From Sediminibacillus albus (lineage in GTDB: Bacteria > Bacillota > Bacilli > Bacillales > Amphibacillaceae), in the NCBI RefSeq assembly GCF_900101125.1, contig NZ_FNFL01000003.1, forward strand, positions 124,001 to 188,000: a DNA stretch of 64,000 bases, in the 5' to 3' direction. The notes beneath the pieces are model-generated. The model was given only the letters and a program-made list of their open reading frames with translations, was not told the DNA's origin and searched no databases. The position numbers and the translations under genes were made by a program. Positions 10,094-18,111 of this stretch are shown here, piece by piece (position 1 is the stretch's first letter; each line of letters starts with the position of its first letter).

Positions 10094-10111
10094 CGATTGA
10101 ACGTTCGCTCA
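10094..10111. promoter_or_regulatory. Candidate TetR operator upstream of thlA
   Basis: The site contains the perfect inner palindrome GAACGTTC followed by GCTCA. Aligned with the fadF upstream palindrome (12496-12513) it shares the pattern GAACRTTCnnTCA. It lies next to the cre site, where a repressor would block transcription of the thlA-icmF operon. Confidence 0.5.
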
Positions 10112-10121
10112 CCGGATTAGC

Positions 10122-10157
10122 AAAAGGCGAGGAACTGTCCCAGAAGATCAGTTCCTC
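10122..10157 (-). terminator. Terminator or attenuator between fadF and thlA
   Basis: The 9-bp perfect stem GAGGAACTG/CAGTTCCTC (10129-10137 with 10149-10157) is followed on the minus strand by CGCCTTTTG. The T-run is short, so some read-through from fadF into thlA is possible. Confidence 0.6.
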
Positions 10158-10200
10158 CTTAAATGCCAACACATAAACCTCTATCTGTCACTTTCTATTT

Positions 10201-12339
10201 TTATGCGGTTTTTTCCTCTTTACTTTCTAAAACTGATAACGCAAGTATTTCAGCGACATCCATCGTACTAATATCCTCATCGACTTCTTTTGCTTTCGTA
10301 CCGTCACTGAGCATGGTCAGACAGAAAGGGCAGGCACTGGAAATCATCGTTGGATTTACTTGCATTGCTTGTTCTGTTCTCGCTACATTGATGCGGTTGC
10401 CAGTTTTATCCTCGGTCCACATAAGACCGCCGCCAGCACCACAGCACATGCCGTTTTCTCGATTTCTTTCCATTTCAACCAGGCGGATTCCTGGTATTTG
10501 TTTCAATATTTCCCTCGGCGGATCATAAACGCCATTATACCTGCCTAAGTAACAGGAGTCATGATAGGTTAACGTTTCGTTAATTTCCCGACTTGGCTTC
10601 AACAAACCTTGCGACACCCAGTCATATAGCAGCTGAGTATGATGAAACACCTCTGCCTCGAGGCCAAAATCAGGATATTCATTTTTAAATATATTGTAAG
10701 CATGAGGGTCGATTGTTACAATCTTTTTTACATTATGCTTTTGAAATTCCTTCACGTTTTTCTCTGCCAATTCCTGAAATAAGAATTCATTGCCGATACG
10801 GCGGGCGGTATCGCCAGAATTAGCTTCCTTATTCCCTAGAATCGCAAACTTGATTCCTGCCTGGTTCATCAGCTTGGCAAATGCCATAGCAATCTTTTGG
10901 CTGCGATTATCATAGGCACCCATAGAGCTTACCCAGAATAAATATTCAAAGTCTTCCCCAGCTTTTTTCATGTCTTTAACGGTTGGAATCGAAACATCCG
11001 GATCAAGGTCGCGCCAGTTTTCCCGTTCCTTTTTCGACAATCCCCAAGGATTACCCTGCCGCTCAATATTCATCATTGCCCGCTGGGCATCAGGGTCCAT
11101 TCTCCCTTCAGTGAGGACAAGATAACGGCGCAAATCAATAATTTTGTCAACGTGTTCATTCATTACCGGGCATTGGTCCTCGCAGTTCCGGCAGGTGGTA
11201 CAAGCCCACAGTTCCTCTTCTGTAATGACGTCGCCAATCAAACTGGTATTTTGAACCGTATCAACACTTGCTGCTACTTCATCCTGGGCTGACCCAGCGT
11301 TTCTAGCCATCTGTGCCAGCTGATTTCCTTGTGTATTGCTAAAAGCATAGCTGGGAACCCATGGGGATTGACCTGTAACAGCAGCACCTTTTTCGGTAAG
11401 GTGATCGCGCAGCTTAATGATTAAATCCATCGGCGACAGCATTTTGCCTGTTCCTGTAGCTGGACAGACATTTGTACAACGCCCGCACTCTACACAGGCA
11501 TATAAATCGATAAGCTGAAGCTGGCTAAAGTCTTCAATTTTGCTAACACCAAAAGAAACATCCTCTTCCGCCTGCTCTTCATCGATTTCAAAATCCAGCT
11601 TTGTCAGTTTACCTGGTGGCGTCTGTCTGCTTAAAAAGACGTTGGCAGGTGCTGCCAGCAAATGGGCATGTTTGGATTGCGGAACATAAACAAGGAAACT
11701 TAGCAGCGCTAGCAGATGGATCCACCATGAGACAAAAAATACTACAGCAGCGGCCGTGGGAGAAACCCAATAGAAAGCGCTTGCAATTAACGACGCAACT
11801 GGCTCAGTCCAAGCTAGTGAATGGTTATGCCAAATCATAGCCATCCCATTTCCAAGCAGGACAGACAGCATTAGGGTTCCAATAAAAAGCAAAACCAGGC
11901 CAGCTTTAAAGCCTCTTTTTAAGCGGACTAATTTCTCTATATATCGGCGGTGAAATGCCCAGATGACCGCTGTCAAAATCATTAATGTAACTAACTCCTG
12001 AAAAAAAGTAAAGCCGGGATACAGAGGACCGAGCGGCAAGTGGGAGCCGGGCGCCAAGCCTTTAACGATAAAATCGACAGCACCGAACTGGACGAGGATA
12101 AATCCATAAAACATCATGACATGGATTGCTCCAGACTTCTTATCCTTTAATAATTTCTTTTGGCCGAAAACATTCACCATAACCGCCCGGATACGCTTCT
12201 TTATTTCCCCGTCAAACTCGAATTTCTGTCCTAATTTAATGTATGAAATCCGTGTCAGCACTACTCGTGCAAATAAGTAAAAGCCATAACAGGTGACGCT
12301 TAGAAATAAAAGCCAATTCAACAGCATTAATCCGTCCAT
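10201..12339 (-). CDS. fadF: FadF-type membrane Fe-S reductase, electron transfer from beta-oxidation
   Basis: A 712-residue protein with five or six N-terminal membrane segments. A diheme-like/ferredoxin region follows with two CxxCxxCxxxCP clusters (CVECGRCTNVCP and CTTCRNCEDQCP). The C-terminal part is a CCG-domain heterodisulfide-reductase-like region (HDSCYLGRYN, MCCGAGGG, SACPFC). In B. subtilis the homologue is linked to acyl-CoA dehydrogenase, and the protein is thought to pass electrons from ETF to the quinone pool. I placed the start at the ATG at 12339, which follows AAGGAGGAAGTA; an in-frame codon 12 residues earlier has no such site. It precedes thlA on the same strand. Confidence 0.9.
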   Translation of the reverse strand: MDGLMLLNWLLFLSVTCYGFYLFARVVLTRISYIKLGQKFEFDGEIKKRIRAVMVNVFGQKKLLKDKKSGAIHVMMFYGFILVQFGAVDFIVKGLAPGSHLPLGPLYPGFTFFQELVTLMILTAVIWAFHRRYIEKLVRLKRGFKAGLVLLFIGTLMLSVLLGNGMAMIWHNHSLAWTEPVASLIASAFYWVSPTAAAVVFFVSWWIHLLALLSFLVYVPQSKHAHLLAAPANVFLSRQTPPGKLTKLDFEIDEEQAEEDVSFGVSKIEDFSQLQLIDLYACVECGRCTNVCPATGTGKMLSPMDLIIKLRDHLTEKGAAVTGQSPWVPSYAFSNTQGNQLAQMARNAGSAQDEVAASVDTVQNTSLIGDVITEEELWACTTCRNCEDQCPVMNEHVDKIIDLRRYLVLTEGRMDPDAQRAMMNIERQGNPWGLSKKERENWRDLDPDVSIPTVKDMKKAGEDFEYLFWVSSMGAYDNRSQKIAMAFAKLMNQAGIKFAILGNKEANSGDTARRIGNEFLFQELAEKNVKEFQKHNVKKIVTIDPHAYNIFKNEYPDFGLEAEVFHHTQLLYDWVSQGLLKPSREINETLTYHDSCYLGRYNGVYDPPREILKQIPGIRLVEMERNRENGMCCGAGGGLMWTEDKTGNRINVARTEQAMQVNPTMISSACPFCLTMLSDGTKAKEVDEDISTMDVAEILALSVLESKEEKTA

Positions 12340-12495
12340 ATTACTTCCTCCTTGTGTGTAGAATCTTTCTCTCAAGATCAGGCTCGTTGTCTATGACCTT
12401 TTGAACGGAGCTGCCTGGCCATAAATCGGCCAAACCGGATATTCCTTTCGATTTCCTCCGCTAAACGATAAAACTTATACCTCTACTTTATATTA

Positions 12496-12513
12496 TGAAT
12501 GAACATTCAGTCA
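12496..12513. promoter_or_regulatory. FadR-like operator palindrome upstream of fadF
   Basis: TGAATGAACATTCAGTCA matches the B. subtilis FadR (YsiA) box TGAATGAMTANTCATTCA at 16 of 18 positions and is itself a near-palindrome. It lies about 157 bp upstream of the fadF start. The nearest candidate repressor is the TetR protein at 3622-4272. Confidence 0.65.
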
Positions 12514-12600
12514 ACTGTTATTGGGTTACTTTTTTGATTATTTAAAACACGCTGGCCAGATACCCCCCTGCCTAACGTCAATGTATATTTAATAGCCGCC

Positions 12601-12766
12601 GGCAAAAACTAAGACAGCAGTGTAGAAGGGCAGAACTAGACTGCTGGTGTTTTGCCACTGACCAGATCTTTATTTTTACAAAGAAAGTCCTTGCCTTATT
12701 ATTTTATTTTGTTATTCTTAATTAGGTATTTTCAAATTTGGAAGAAAACCCTTTCTTTTCTTCCAA
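12601..12766. other. Two strong inverted repeats in the fadF-xapX spacer
   Basis: The 484-bp spacer between the divergent fadF and XapX genes holds a long imperfect hairpin at 12601-12656 (GGCAAAA with TTTTGCC and CAGCAGT with ACTGCTG). It also holds a perfect 11-bp hairpin, TTGGAAGAAAA/TTTTCTTCCAA, at 12738-12766. Neither has a proper T-tract, so they look regulatory or RNA-structural rather than terminators. Confidence 0.45.
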
Positions 12767-12823
12767 TCCAAAAAATATCTATCAATCAGACAGCCATGTA
12801 ATTACTCAAGGAGGAAATATTTT

Positions 12824-13003
12824 ATGAAGGAAGTAATCTTAGCCTTGGTGACTGGGGTGATCGTCGGATTCATTTTTGCTTGGGGAAAGCTCCCTATACC
12901 GGCGCCGCCAGCCTTAGCAGGAGTCGTAGGAATTGTAGGGATTTATTGCGGATTTAAATTATTTCAGCTAATCGAACCCATGATTCAGAGGATTTTTTCT
13001 TGA
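12824..13003 (+). CDS. XapX-domain (DUF1427) small membrane protein
   Basis: A 59-residue hydrophobic protein. It starts at the ATG at 12824, after AAGGAGG at 12808-12814 with good spacing. Two membrane helices flank the family hallmark KLPIPAPPALAG, and the second helix contains GIVGIYCGFKL. XapX proteins are widespread in bacteria with no settled function. It is monocistronic, with its own terminator 15 bp downstream, and is divergent from fadF. Confidence 0.88.
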   Translation: MKEVILALVTGVIVGFIFAWGKLPIPAPPALAGVVGIVGIYCGFKLFQLIEPMIQRIFS

Positions 13004-13018
13004 CTGTCTCACACAGAT

Positions 13019-13052
13019 AAAAGGCCTCCGGTAGAAGTCGGAAGCCTTTTTA
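13019..13052 (+). terminator. Rho-independent terminator of the XapX gene
   Basis: The hairpin AAAGGC(C)TCCG / CGGA(A)GCCTTT is followed by a T-run directly after the XapX stop. Confidence 0.85.
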
Positions 13053-13139
13053 TATGCACAACTTTACTATTGGACGAAAAAAAGAGAGGAAGAAATAATT
13101 TTCTTCCTCTCCTTTTTGAAAAATCGTTCTTAACTTACA

Positions 13140-13541
13140 TTAAGAGTTATTGTTTTTTCGCTGCTGGCCCCGTTTTTCGCCGCCTTTTTGACCGATTTCC
13201 TCGTAGAATTCCTGATCATGATTTTTGGAAGTGGTGTTACCGCCTTTTTGACCGATTTCTTCATAGAATTCTTCATCATGATTTTTCGAGGTAGTTTCGC
13301 CGCCTTTTTGGCCAATCTCCTCATAGAATTCTTTATCATGATTTTTGGAGGTAGTTTCGCCGCCTTTTTGGCCTATTTCCTCGTAGAATTCCTGGTCATG
13401 ATTTTTGGAAGTAGTTTCGCCGCCTTTTTGGCCTATTTCCTCATAGAATTCCTGGTCATGGTTTCGGGAAGTAGTTTGTCCGCCTTTTTTACCTGCTTCC
13501 TCTACTGACATCTTTCTATTGTTTTTATCATTCTTAGCCAT
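13140..13541 (-). CDS. gsiB: GsiB-like KGG-repeat general stress protein
   Basis: A 133-residue, very hydrophilic protein made of five 20-residue repeats built on NHDxEFYEEIGQKGG, after a short leader (KMSVEEAGKKGG). This is the layout of B. subtilis GsiB, a desiccation/glucose-starvation stress protein resembling group 1 LEA proteins and controlled by SigB. The start ATG follows AAAGGAGTTTTAGA. The DNA is a 60-bp minisatellite, so repeat number may vary between strains. A candidate SigB-type promoter lies upstream. The convincing-looking antisense frame is an artefact of the repeat. Confidence 0.92.
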   Translation of the reverse strand: MAKNDKNNRKMSVEEAGKKGGQTTSRNHDQEFYEEIGQKGGETTSKNHDQEFYEEIGQKGGETTSKNHDKEFYEEIGQKGGETTSKNHDEEFYEEIGQKGGNTTSKNHDQEFYEEIGQKGGEKRGQQRKNNNS

Positions 13542-13593
13542 CTTCTAAAACTCCTTTCATTTTTTTATTATCACTTACATTCTACTAGTTCAC

Positions 13594-13620
13594 GTTTTTC
13601 CCGGTTATTAAACATGAACT
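13594..13620 (-). promoter_or_regulatory. Possible SigB-type promoter of gsiB
   Basis: The minus strand carries GGGAAA (a -10-like GGGWAW) with GTTCAT/AGTTCA about 11-12 bases upstream as a weak -35. The fit to the SigB consensus (GTTTWW, 12-15 nt, GGGWAW) is imperfect; the assignment leans on the known regulation of gsiB. Confidence 0.35.
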
Positions 13621-13730
13621 GATTTTTTCGTATTTTTTATTCCTAAGAACGATGAAAATTATCGCCGAGTGCCGCACACAGAGTTTTTGAGAAAATATAT
13701 AAAGGGTAAAGATGATAAGGAGGTGTTTTC

Positions 13731-13994
13731 GTGCCTAAAATCAAGGATGAAAAAAAATATGTTGATATCCAAATGGGGAAATTCCAACTTTTTTTTAATA
13801 AAAAATATCGATTTATTTCCTTGGCTAATGATCTTTCTTTGGGCTTATGGTTTTTAATAGGAAGTATTTTATTTTTATTTAAACACACGCAAACGATTGG
13901 CACTATTTTTTTCATTTTAGGAAGTGCCCAACTTTTGGGACGCCCAGTACTTAAAATAATCCACGCATTTTATTTAAAAAAGGGATCATCTTAG
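13731..13994 (+). CDS. YrhK-family membrane protein
   Basis: An 87-residue protein that starts at GTG with AAGGAGGTG at 13717-13725. Its central part (QMGKFQLFFNKKYRFISLAN then DLSLGLWFLIGSILFLF) and the later helix with GSAQLLGRP match the YrhK-like domain: two membrane helices and a short basic tail. The function is unknown. It is monocistronic, with a strong terminator after the stop. Confidence 0.8.
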   Translation: MPKIKDEKKYVDIQMGKFQLFFNKKYRFISLANDLSLGLWFLIGSILFLFKHTQTIGTIFFILGSAQLLGRPVLKIIHAFYLKKGSS

Positions 13995-14016
13995 AATAAT
14001 AGACCGCAGCAAAATG

Positions 14017-14056
14017 AAAGACTGGATTAGTCCCTCTGAACTACCCAGTCTTTTTT
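14017..14056 (+). terminator. Terminator after the YrhK gene
   Basis: AAAGACTGG pairs with CCCAGTCTTT across an 18-base loop and ends in six T residues. Confidence 0.85.
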
Positions 14057-14203
14057 ATCCATCAGTGGTTTGGATAACAAAGCCTTCCTTCTTTCAAACC
14101 AGTATTATAGCAATGGATAAGCAAAGCATCCGCACTGACCCTTTACTGATAATGTTATTATCTCTTCCCTATTGTTAACTGTTAGAAACTTTAGCTGCAC
14201 AAA

Positions 14204-14233
14204 TAGAGCATATGGCTTATGCCATATGCTCTA
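14204..14233 (-). terminator. Perfect 13-bp hairpin downstream of argS
   Basis: TAGAGCATATGGC and GCCATATGCTCTA are separated by TTAT. On the minus strand it is followed by TTTGTG, so a weak terminator for argS beyond the repeat element is plausible. The T-tract is poor, so another structural role is possible. Confidence 0.5.
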
Positions 14234-14238
14234 AATAA

Positions 14239-14421
14239 CGTACGTCGATGAACGGTTGTCCTCCGCTTTTAATCTATCCAGCTCTGTACAACCAACGACT
14301 ACCAGGCTTCCTGCTCCTTTGTACGATAAGTCAACATCATCGCTTCGCTCCGTGTTTCCTTTATCTCCTCCGGTGCCGTCCACCCTGTACGTCGCTAAAC
14401 AGTTCTCCTCCGCTTTTAATT
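14239..14421. repeat. Composite intergenic repeat, copy B, abutting the argS stop
   Basis: The direct repeats at 14239-14272 and 14388-14421 (sharing GTACGTCG and CTCCGCTTTTAAT) flank a ~75-bp centre starting near 14307. The centre matches the centre of copy A with about seven differences. The inner edge touches the TAG stop of argS. No insertion-sequence genes are present, so it behaves like a MITE/REP-type or structured-RNA element. Confidence 0.75.
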
Positions 14422-16092
14422 CTACATTCTTTCTGGTGCTTGGACTCCTAGTAGTTTTAGTCCGTTGTTGATCGTGATGCGGACTGCTTCCATTAACGCA
14501 AGTCTTGCTTTCGTCCGTTCTGGGTAATCAATATCCAGTACTTTTTCTGCATTATAAAAGCTGTGCAGAGTAGATGCCAAATCAAAAATATATTGAGTGA
14601 CCCGGTGCGGTGTCCGCTTAGCTGCAGCTTCCTCTATTGCAGCTGAAAACTCTCCAAGGCGCTTTAACAGCTCCTCCTCTTTTTCTGCAGCTAACAAAGT
14701 GCCATCAATATCAGACGTAATGGCAAAACCCTTTTCTTTTGCCTGCTTTATCATCGTGCATATACGGGCGTGAGCATACTGGACGTAAAAGACCGGATTT
14801 TCATTGGATTGTGAACGGGCTAAGTCCATATCAAAATCCAGATGAGAATCACTAGAACGCATGACAAAGAAATACCTCATAGCATCAATGCCGACTTCGT
14901 CCATCAGCTCTCTCAATGTTACAGCCTTACCGGTACGTTTGCTCATTTTCACACGCTCGCCATTTTGGAAGAGGTTGACCATTTGGATAATTTCTACTTC
15001 TAGCTTATCTTCTTCATAACCAAGTGCCTGAATCGCTGCTTTCATTCTTGGAATGTAACCGTGATGGTCGGCACCCCAAATGTTGATCAATGTATCATAA
15101 CCACGGTCTAATTTATTTTTGTGGTAGGCAATATCGGGTGACAAATACGTATAGCTGCCATCCTGCTTAACCAGAACACGATCTTTATCATCTGTATACT
15201 CCGTAGTTTTGAACCAGGTTGCGCCATCTTTTTCGTAAATGTGGCCTTTCTCCCGCAGCGTGTTTAGCGCTTCTTCTATTTTACCGTTCTGATATAAAGA
15301 AGTTTCAGAAAACCAATTATCAAAAGGAACTCTGAATTGAGAAAGATCGCCTTCTAGTTTTTTGAGCTCGTAGTTCAAGCCATACTCACGGAAAAAGTTC
15401 AAGCGTTCCTCAGCAGAAGCTTCACTCCATTTTTCTTGATACTCTGCCGCCAGCTGCTTGCCCAATTCAATTATATCTTTGCCGTGATAGCCGCCCTCGG
15501 GCATCTCCCACTGTTTTCCGAGTGCTTGCATGTACCTTGCCTCGACAGAAGCTGCCAAACTGGCAATCTGGTTACCCGCATCGTTAATATAATATTCTCT
15601 GGTTACTTGATAACCGGCTTTCTCTAAAACATTGGCCAGGGAATCCCCCACTGCTGCCCCACGGGCATGGCCTAAATGCAGGTCGCCAGTCGGATTGGCA
15701 GATACAAACTCGATTTGTATTTTTTGGCCTTTGCCGATATCTGAACTGCCATAGTCTTCTCCTGATTGCAGGATGGTCGGAATCAATTGAGTCAAATACT
15801 GGTTATCCATAAAGAAGTTGATGAAACCAGGTCCGGCGATATCGATTTGTTTAATCGAGGCTTTCGACTGATCAAATTGTTCAATAATTTTATCAGCGAT
15901 TTGTTTCGGCGGCATCTTAGCTATTTTGGCAAGCTGCATAGCGATATTCGTTGCATAATCCCCATGGCTTTTATCTTTTGGCTGTTCTAAAATTATCTCC
16001 GGCAGTTCCTCTTGCTTGGCAAGGCCAGCATTAATAACAGCCTGAGCAATTTCATGTTTCAGGTTTTCCTGTGTTTGCTGCATAATATTCAT
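14422..16092 (-). CDS. argS: Arginyl-tRNA synthetase
   Basis: A 556-residue class I synthetase charging tRNA-Arg. It has an N-terminal additional domain, the HIGH-type motif in [12 protein letters not shown] (about 130-141), the KMSKR motif ([11 protein letters not shown]) and a C-terminal DALR anticodon-binding domain ending in [10 protein letters not shown]. The ATG follows GAGGAGG with 7-base spacing. Together with the upstream ywiB it reproduces the B. subtilis order. The 3' end borders directly on a composite repeat. Confidence 0.97.
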   Translation of the reverse strand: MNIMQQTQENLKHEIAQAVINAGLAKQEELPEIILEQPKDKSHGDYATNIAMQLAKIAKMPPKQIADKIIEQFDQSKASIKQIDIAGPGFINFFMDNQYLTQLIPTILQSGEDYGSSDIGKGQKIQIEFVSANPTGDLHLGHARGAAVGDSLANVLEKAGYQVTREYYINDAGNQIASLAASVEARYMQALGKQWEMPEGGYHGKDIIELGKQLAAEYQEKWSEASAEERLNFFREYGLNYELKKLEGDLSQFRVPFDNWFSETSLYQNGKIEEALNTLREKGHIYEKDGATWFKTTEYTDDKDRVLVKQDGSYTYLSPDIAYHKNKLDRGYDTLINIWGADHHGYIPRMKAAIQALGYEEDKLEVEIIQMVNLFQNGERVKMSKRTGKAVTLRELMDEVGIDAMRYFFVMRSSDSHLDFDMDLARSQSNENPVFYVQYAHARICTMIKQAKEKGFAITSDIDGTLLAAEKEEELLKRLGEFSAAIEEAAAKRTPHRVTQYIFDLASTLHSFYNAEKVLDIDYPERTKARLALMEAVRITINNGLKLLGVQAPERM

Positions 16093-16265
16093 TGATACGC
16101 CTCCTCTTTGACAGATAAGAAAGGCATGGCTTTCGCCTTCGCAAATATATCTTTCTTATCCTCATTGAATTGTTTATATAAAAGTCGTCCAGCTGCGGCC
16201 AGTGATTTGCCATGGAAAGGCCCGATATAGATGGGGCTACTTCTTCCTGGGCCAATCAGCATTTC

Positions 16266-16700
16266 CTAGCCGGGCTGCTGAAAGCCCAGGGTAAGCCGGT
16301 GCCTGCGCTCCCCTTCTCCATTCAGCTTGGTTGTATAGCTGATAAAAAGCTCTCCTTTTTTTCGTTCCTGCAGCTGTTGAAATGTAATTTGATCTGTATG
16401 TGTCTCCATATGTATGGTACCAAATTCATGGCGGTACACATTTTCCGTGATGTGCTTTTTGCGAAATATCTGGTGCATGTCCACAGCCCCTGTCCTCTTT
16501 ACACTAACCTTCTCTGGCTGTATCGTGATCATGGACTGGACATCTCCCCCCTCATCCTTGTGTTCTGTAAAAGTCAGTACAGAGGTTTTCCCTTTTTGAT
16601 AGTAGCTTCCTGTTTCTTGTATGACACTGACGTCTTTTCGTCCCCTGTCGAATATTTCCGTAGTCAATTTTATCTGAACAGTAGTTTTGCCTGTTGGCAT
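16266..16700 (-). CDS. ywiB: DUF1934 beta-barrel protein YwiB
   Basis: A 144-residue protein of the DUF1934 (calycin-like beta-barrel) family, recognised by length, the alternating beta-strand pattern (TVQIKLTTEIFDRG, SVLTFTEH, GTIHMETHT) and its position directly upstream of argS. No function is established. A GGGAGAG site precedes the ATG. A 173-bp spacer separates it from argS. Confidence 0.85.
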   Translation of the reverse strand: MPTGKTTVQIKLTTEIFDRGRKDVSVIQETGSYYQKGKTSVLTFTEHKDEGGDVQSMITIQPEKVSVKRTGAVDMHQIFRKKHITENVYRHEFGTIHMETHTDQITFQQLQERKKGELFISYTTKLNGEGERRHRLTLGFQQPG

Positions 16701-16835
16701 CTTTTTTCTCTCCCTTATGTCGGGTTACAAATGACTATCCTAAATAACTAATTATAAGAATGAATCGGGAAAAACTCAAGTCCCAGTAAAAGATACCAAT
16801 AATAGCAATAAAAAGCGGCAAATAGTTTCTCCCTA

Positions 16836-16866
16836 ACAAAAAGACGCCACCAGGAAGGTAAGCGTC
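16836..16866 (-). terminator. Terminator overlapping the AimR-like gene stop
   Basis: The minus-strand hairpin GACGC...ACC/GGT...GCGTC starts within the stop codon of the receptor gene and is followed by TTTTTG. It ends the transcript without room for a downstream peptide gene. Confidence 0.7.
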
Positions 16867-17938
16867 AATGTACAGCCTTTGATTTATGAAGCTCAAGCAA
16901 TGGAAGCTTGGCAAAAAAGTAATCACTGCGTTCGTTAATAAAGCGCCGATAAGAGATTTCCAACATATCTCTGTCTTTCCTTGCTTTGCCTAGGTAGTAT
17001 TGCTGGAAAGGGGTCAAGCTTTTGAAGCTGTTAAGGATGTTGATACATGTCTGGTTGTCTCCGCGCGCCAAGGCCAGATGAGCCATTTCAGACTGAACAG
17101 GTGTTGTAATCCCCTCGGTTCTGCCATGAAAAGCCGAAATAAACGGGATAGTATAATCATTAACCCCTTGGATTGCTGTCAAATCCTCGGTCATATTAGC
17201 AATCCGCTTGGCCTCTACAGCATGACTGATGGCCTGCTGGTAACTATCATACAAATATCCCAAAGCCATCGTATTGTGTATGTCTATTTTTTTCCTGGGA
17301 CAGTGGGTCGTCTGCAAAATCCGGAAGCCATGCTTCCTGGCAATAATCATTTCATTTCGTTTCCAGTGAAATGTCAATAGCATTTCGTCCAGCCTTACCG
17401 AAAACAATTCACGAAGCATTGGATCGCTAATTTCATGAATGCTCACCAGCAATTGATCCAGATATCTGCCTAGCTTCCCATATTCTTTCCGCTCAAAATG
17501 GGCATACACTTGCAGAAAATGATAAAGGCACTCCAGCTCAATCCCTTCGATTGGAAGCTTGGCTATCCTATTTAAGTATTCGCTGGTTTCCAGCTTTCTC
17601 TTTCTACGCTCACAGATTATCCAGTACATCTGCGCCCATACACGGTTCTCCGGATTTTCCGAAGCAAGATTCTTTTCAATAAGTGTATCTAAATTCTCCA
17701 AAAATCCATATGCATATAAAAATTCCATGCCAATTCGCTGGTTGGCATCCGTTTTTGCCTCTAGACAATAACCTCGGGTAACATCTATCGCTGTGTTAAT
17801 ATCATCAGAAACAGATAATGCTTGAAAAACATGATAAAGGGAAAGCTCCCCCTTGTTTAAAAAGAATTGATTCCTTGCCCTATTTCCGCTGGCCTGCCGG
17901 TTGACAGGGTTCATCTCTCTATACTCTATGTTTTTCAT
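16865..17938 (-). CDS. AimR-family (RRNPP-type) TPR peptide receptor, orphan
   Basis: A 357-residue all-helical TPR-like protein. Segments such as VTRGYCLEAKTD, ECLYHFLQVYAHFERKEYGK, the block around MALGYLYDSYQQAISHAVEA and the C-terminal FFAKLPLLELH follow the SPbeta/phi3T AimR pattern from memory. AimR binds the arbitrium peptide and DNA to set phage lysis-lysogeny. Here the N-terminus is about 15 residues shorter before the conserved YCL, and an in-frame TAG just upstream excludes a longer start, so the DNA-binding head may be altered. No phage genes or aimP-like secreted peptide lie nearby. An RBS (AAAGGGG) precedes the ATG. Function is inferred from the family only. Confidence 0.7.
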   Translation of the reverse strand: MKNIEYREMNPVNRQASGNRARNQFFLNKGELSLYHVFQALSVSDDINTAIDVTRGYCLEAKTDANQRIGMEFLYAYGFLENLDTLIEKNLASENPENRVWAQMYWIICERRKRKLETSEYLNRIAKLPIEGIELECLYHFLQVYAHFERKEYGKLGRYLDQLLVSIHEISDPMLRELFSVRLDEMLLTFHWKRNEMIIARKHGFRILQTTHCPRKKIDIHNTMALGYLYDSYQQAISHAVEAKRIANMTEDLTAIQGVNDYTIPFISAFHGRTEGITTPVQSEMAHLALARGDNQTCINILNSFKSLTPFQQYYLGKARKDRDMLEISYRRFINERSDYFFAKLPLLELHKSKAVH

Positions 17939-17988
17939 AGATACCCCTTTCCATCCCTAATTCTACAAATAGCGACAATTTATTTTTT

Positions 17989-17997
17989 ATTATATCA
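17989..17997 (-). promoter_or_regulatory. Extended -10 promoter of the AimR-like gene
   Basis: The minus strand reads TGATATAAT, a consensus TATAAT with an extended TG, about 55 bp before the ATG. No good -35 is visible, as is common for extended -10 promoters. Confidence 0.45.
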
Positions 17998-18111
17998 TAT
18001 GCGATGAGCGAACTGCCATATTTATCCTCTTATTACCAGTGATTATACAGCAAAACATCAGCATCCGGGGTTTCTATACTAAAAATAAGTCTTACTTACT
18101 AGACTAGAACT

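Noticed and set aside
11601-11840. Plus-strand frame within fadF
   Set aside because: It is antisense to the membrane domain of FadF, with no supporting start site.
13188-13508. A hydrophobic plus-strand frame that looks like a repetitive membrane protein
   Set aside because: It is the antisense shadow of the gsiB repeats; no ribosome binding site, and the sense strand is a clear GsiB homologue.
16735-16926. A small hydrophobic frame after the AimR-like gene, considered as an aimP peptide
   Set aside because: It overlaps the receptor in another frame, lies beyond the terminator, has no ATG or site at the relevant place, and lacks a signal-peptide plus short mature peptide layout.
16865-17938. 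Evidence for a prophage around the AimR-like gene
   Set aside because: Flanking genes (argS, ywiB, speB, speE) are ordinary chromosomal genes, and no integrase, repressor, structural or att-like sequence is visible.
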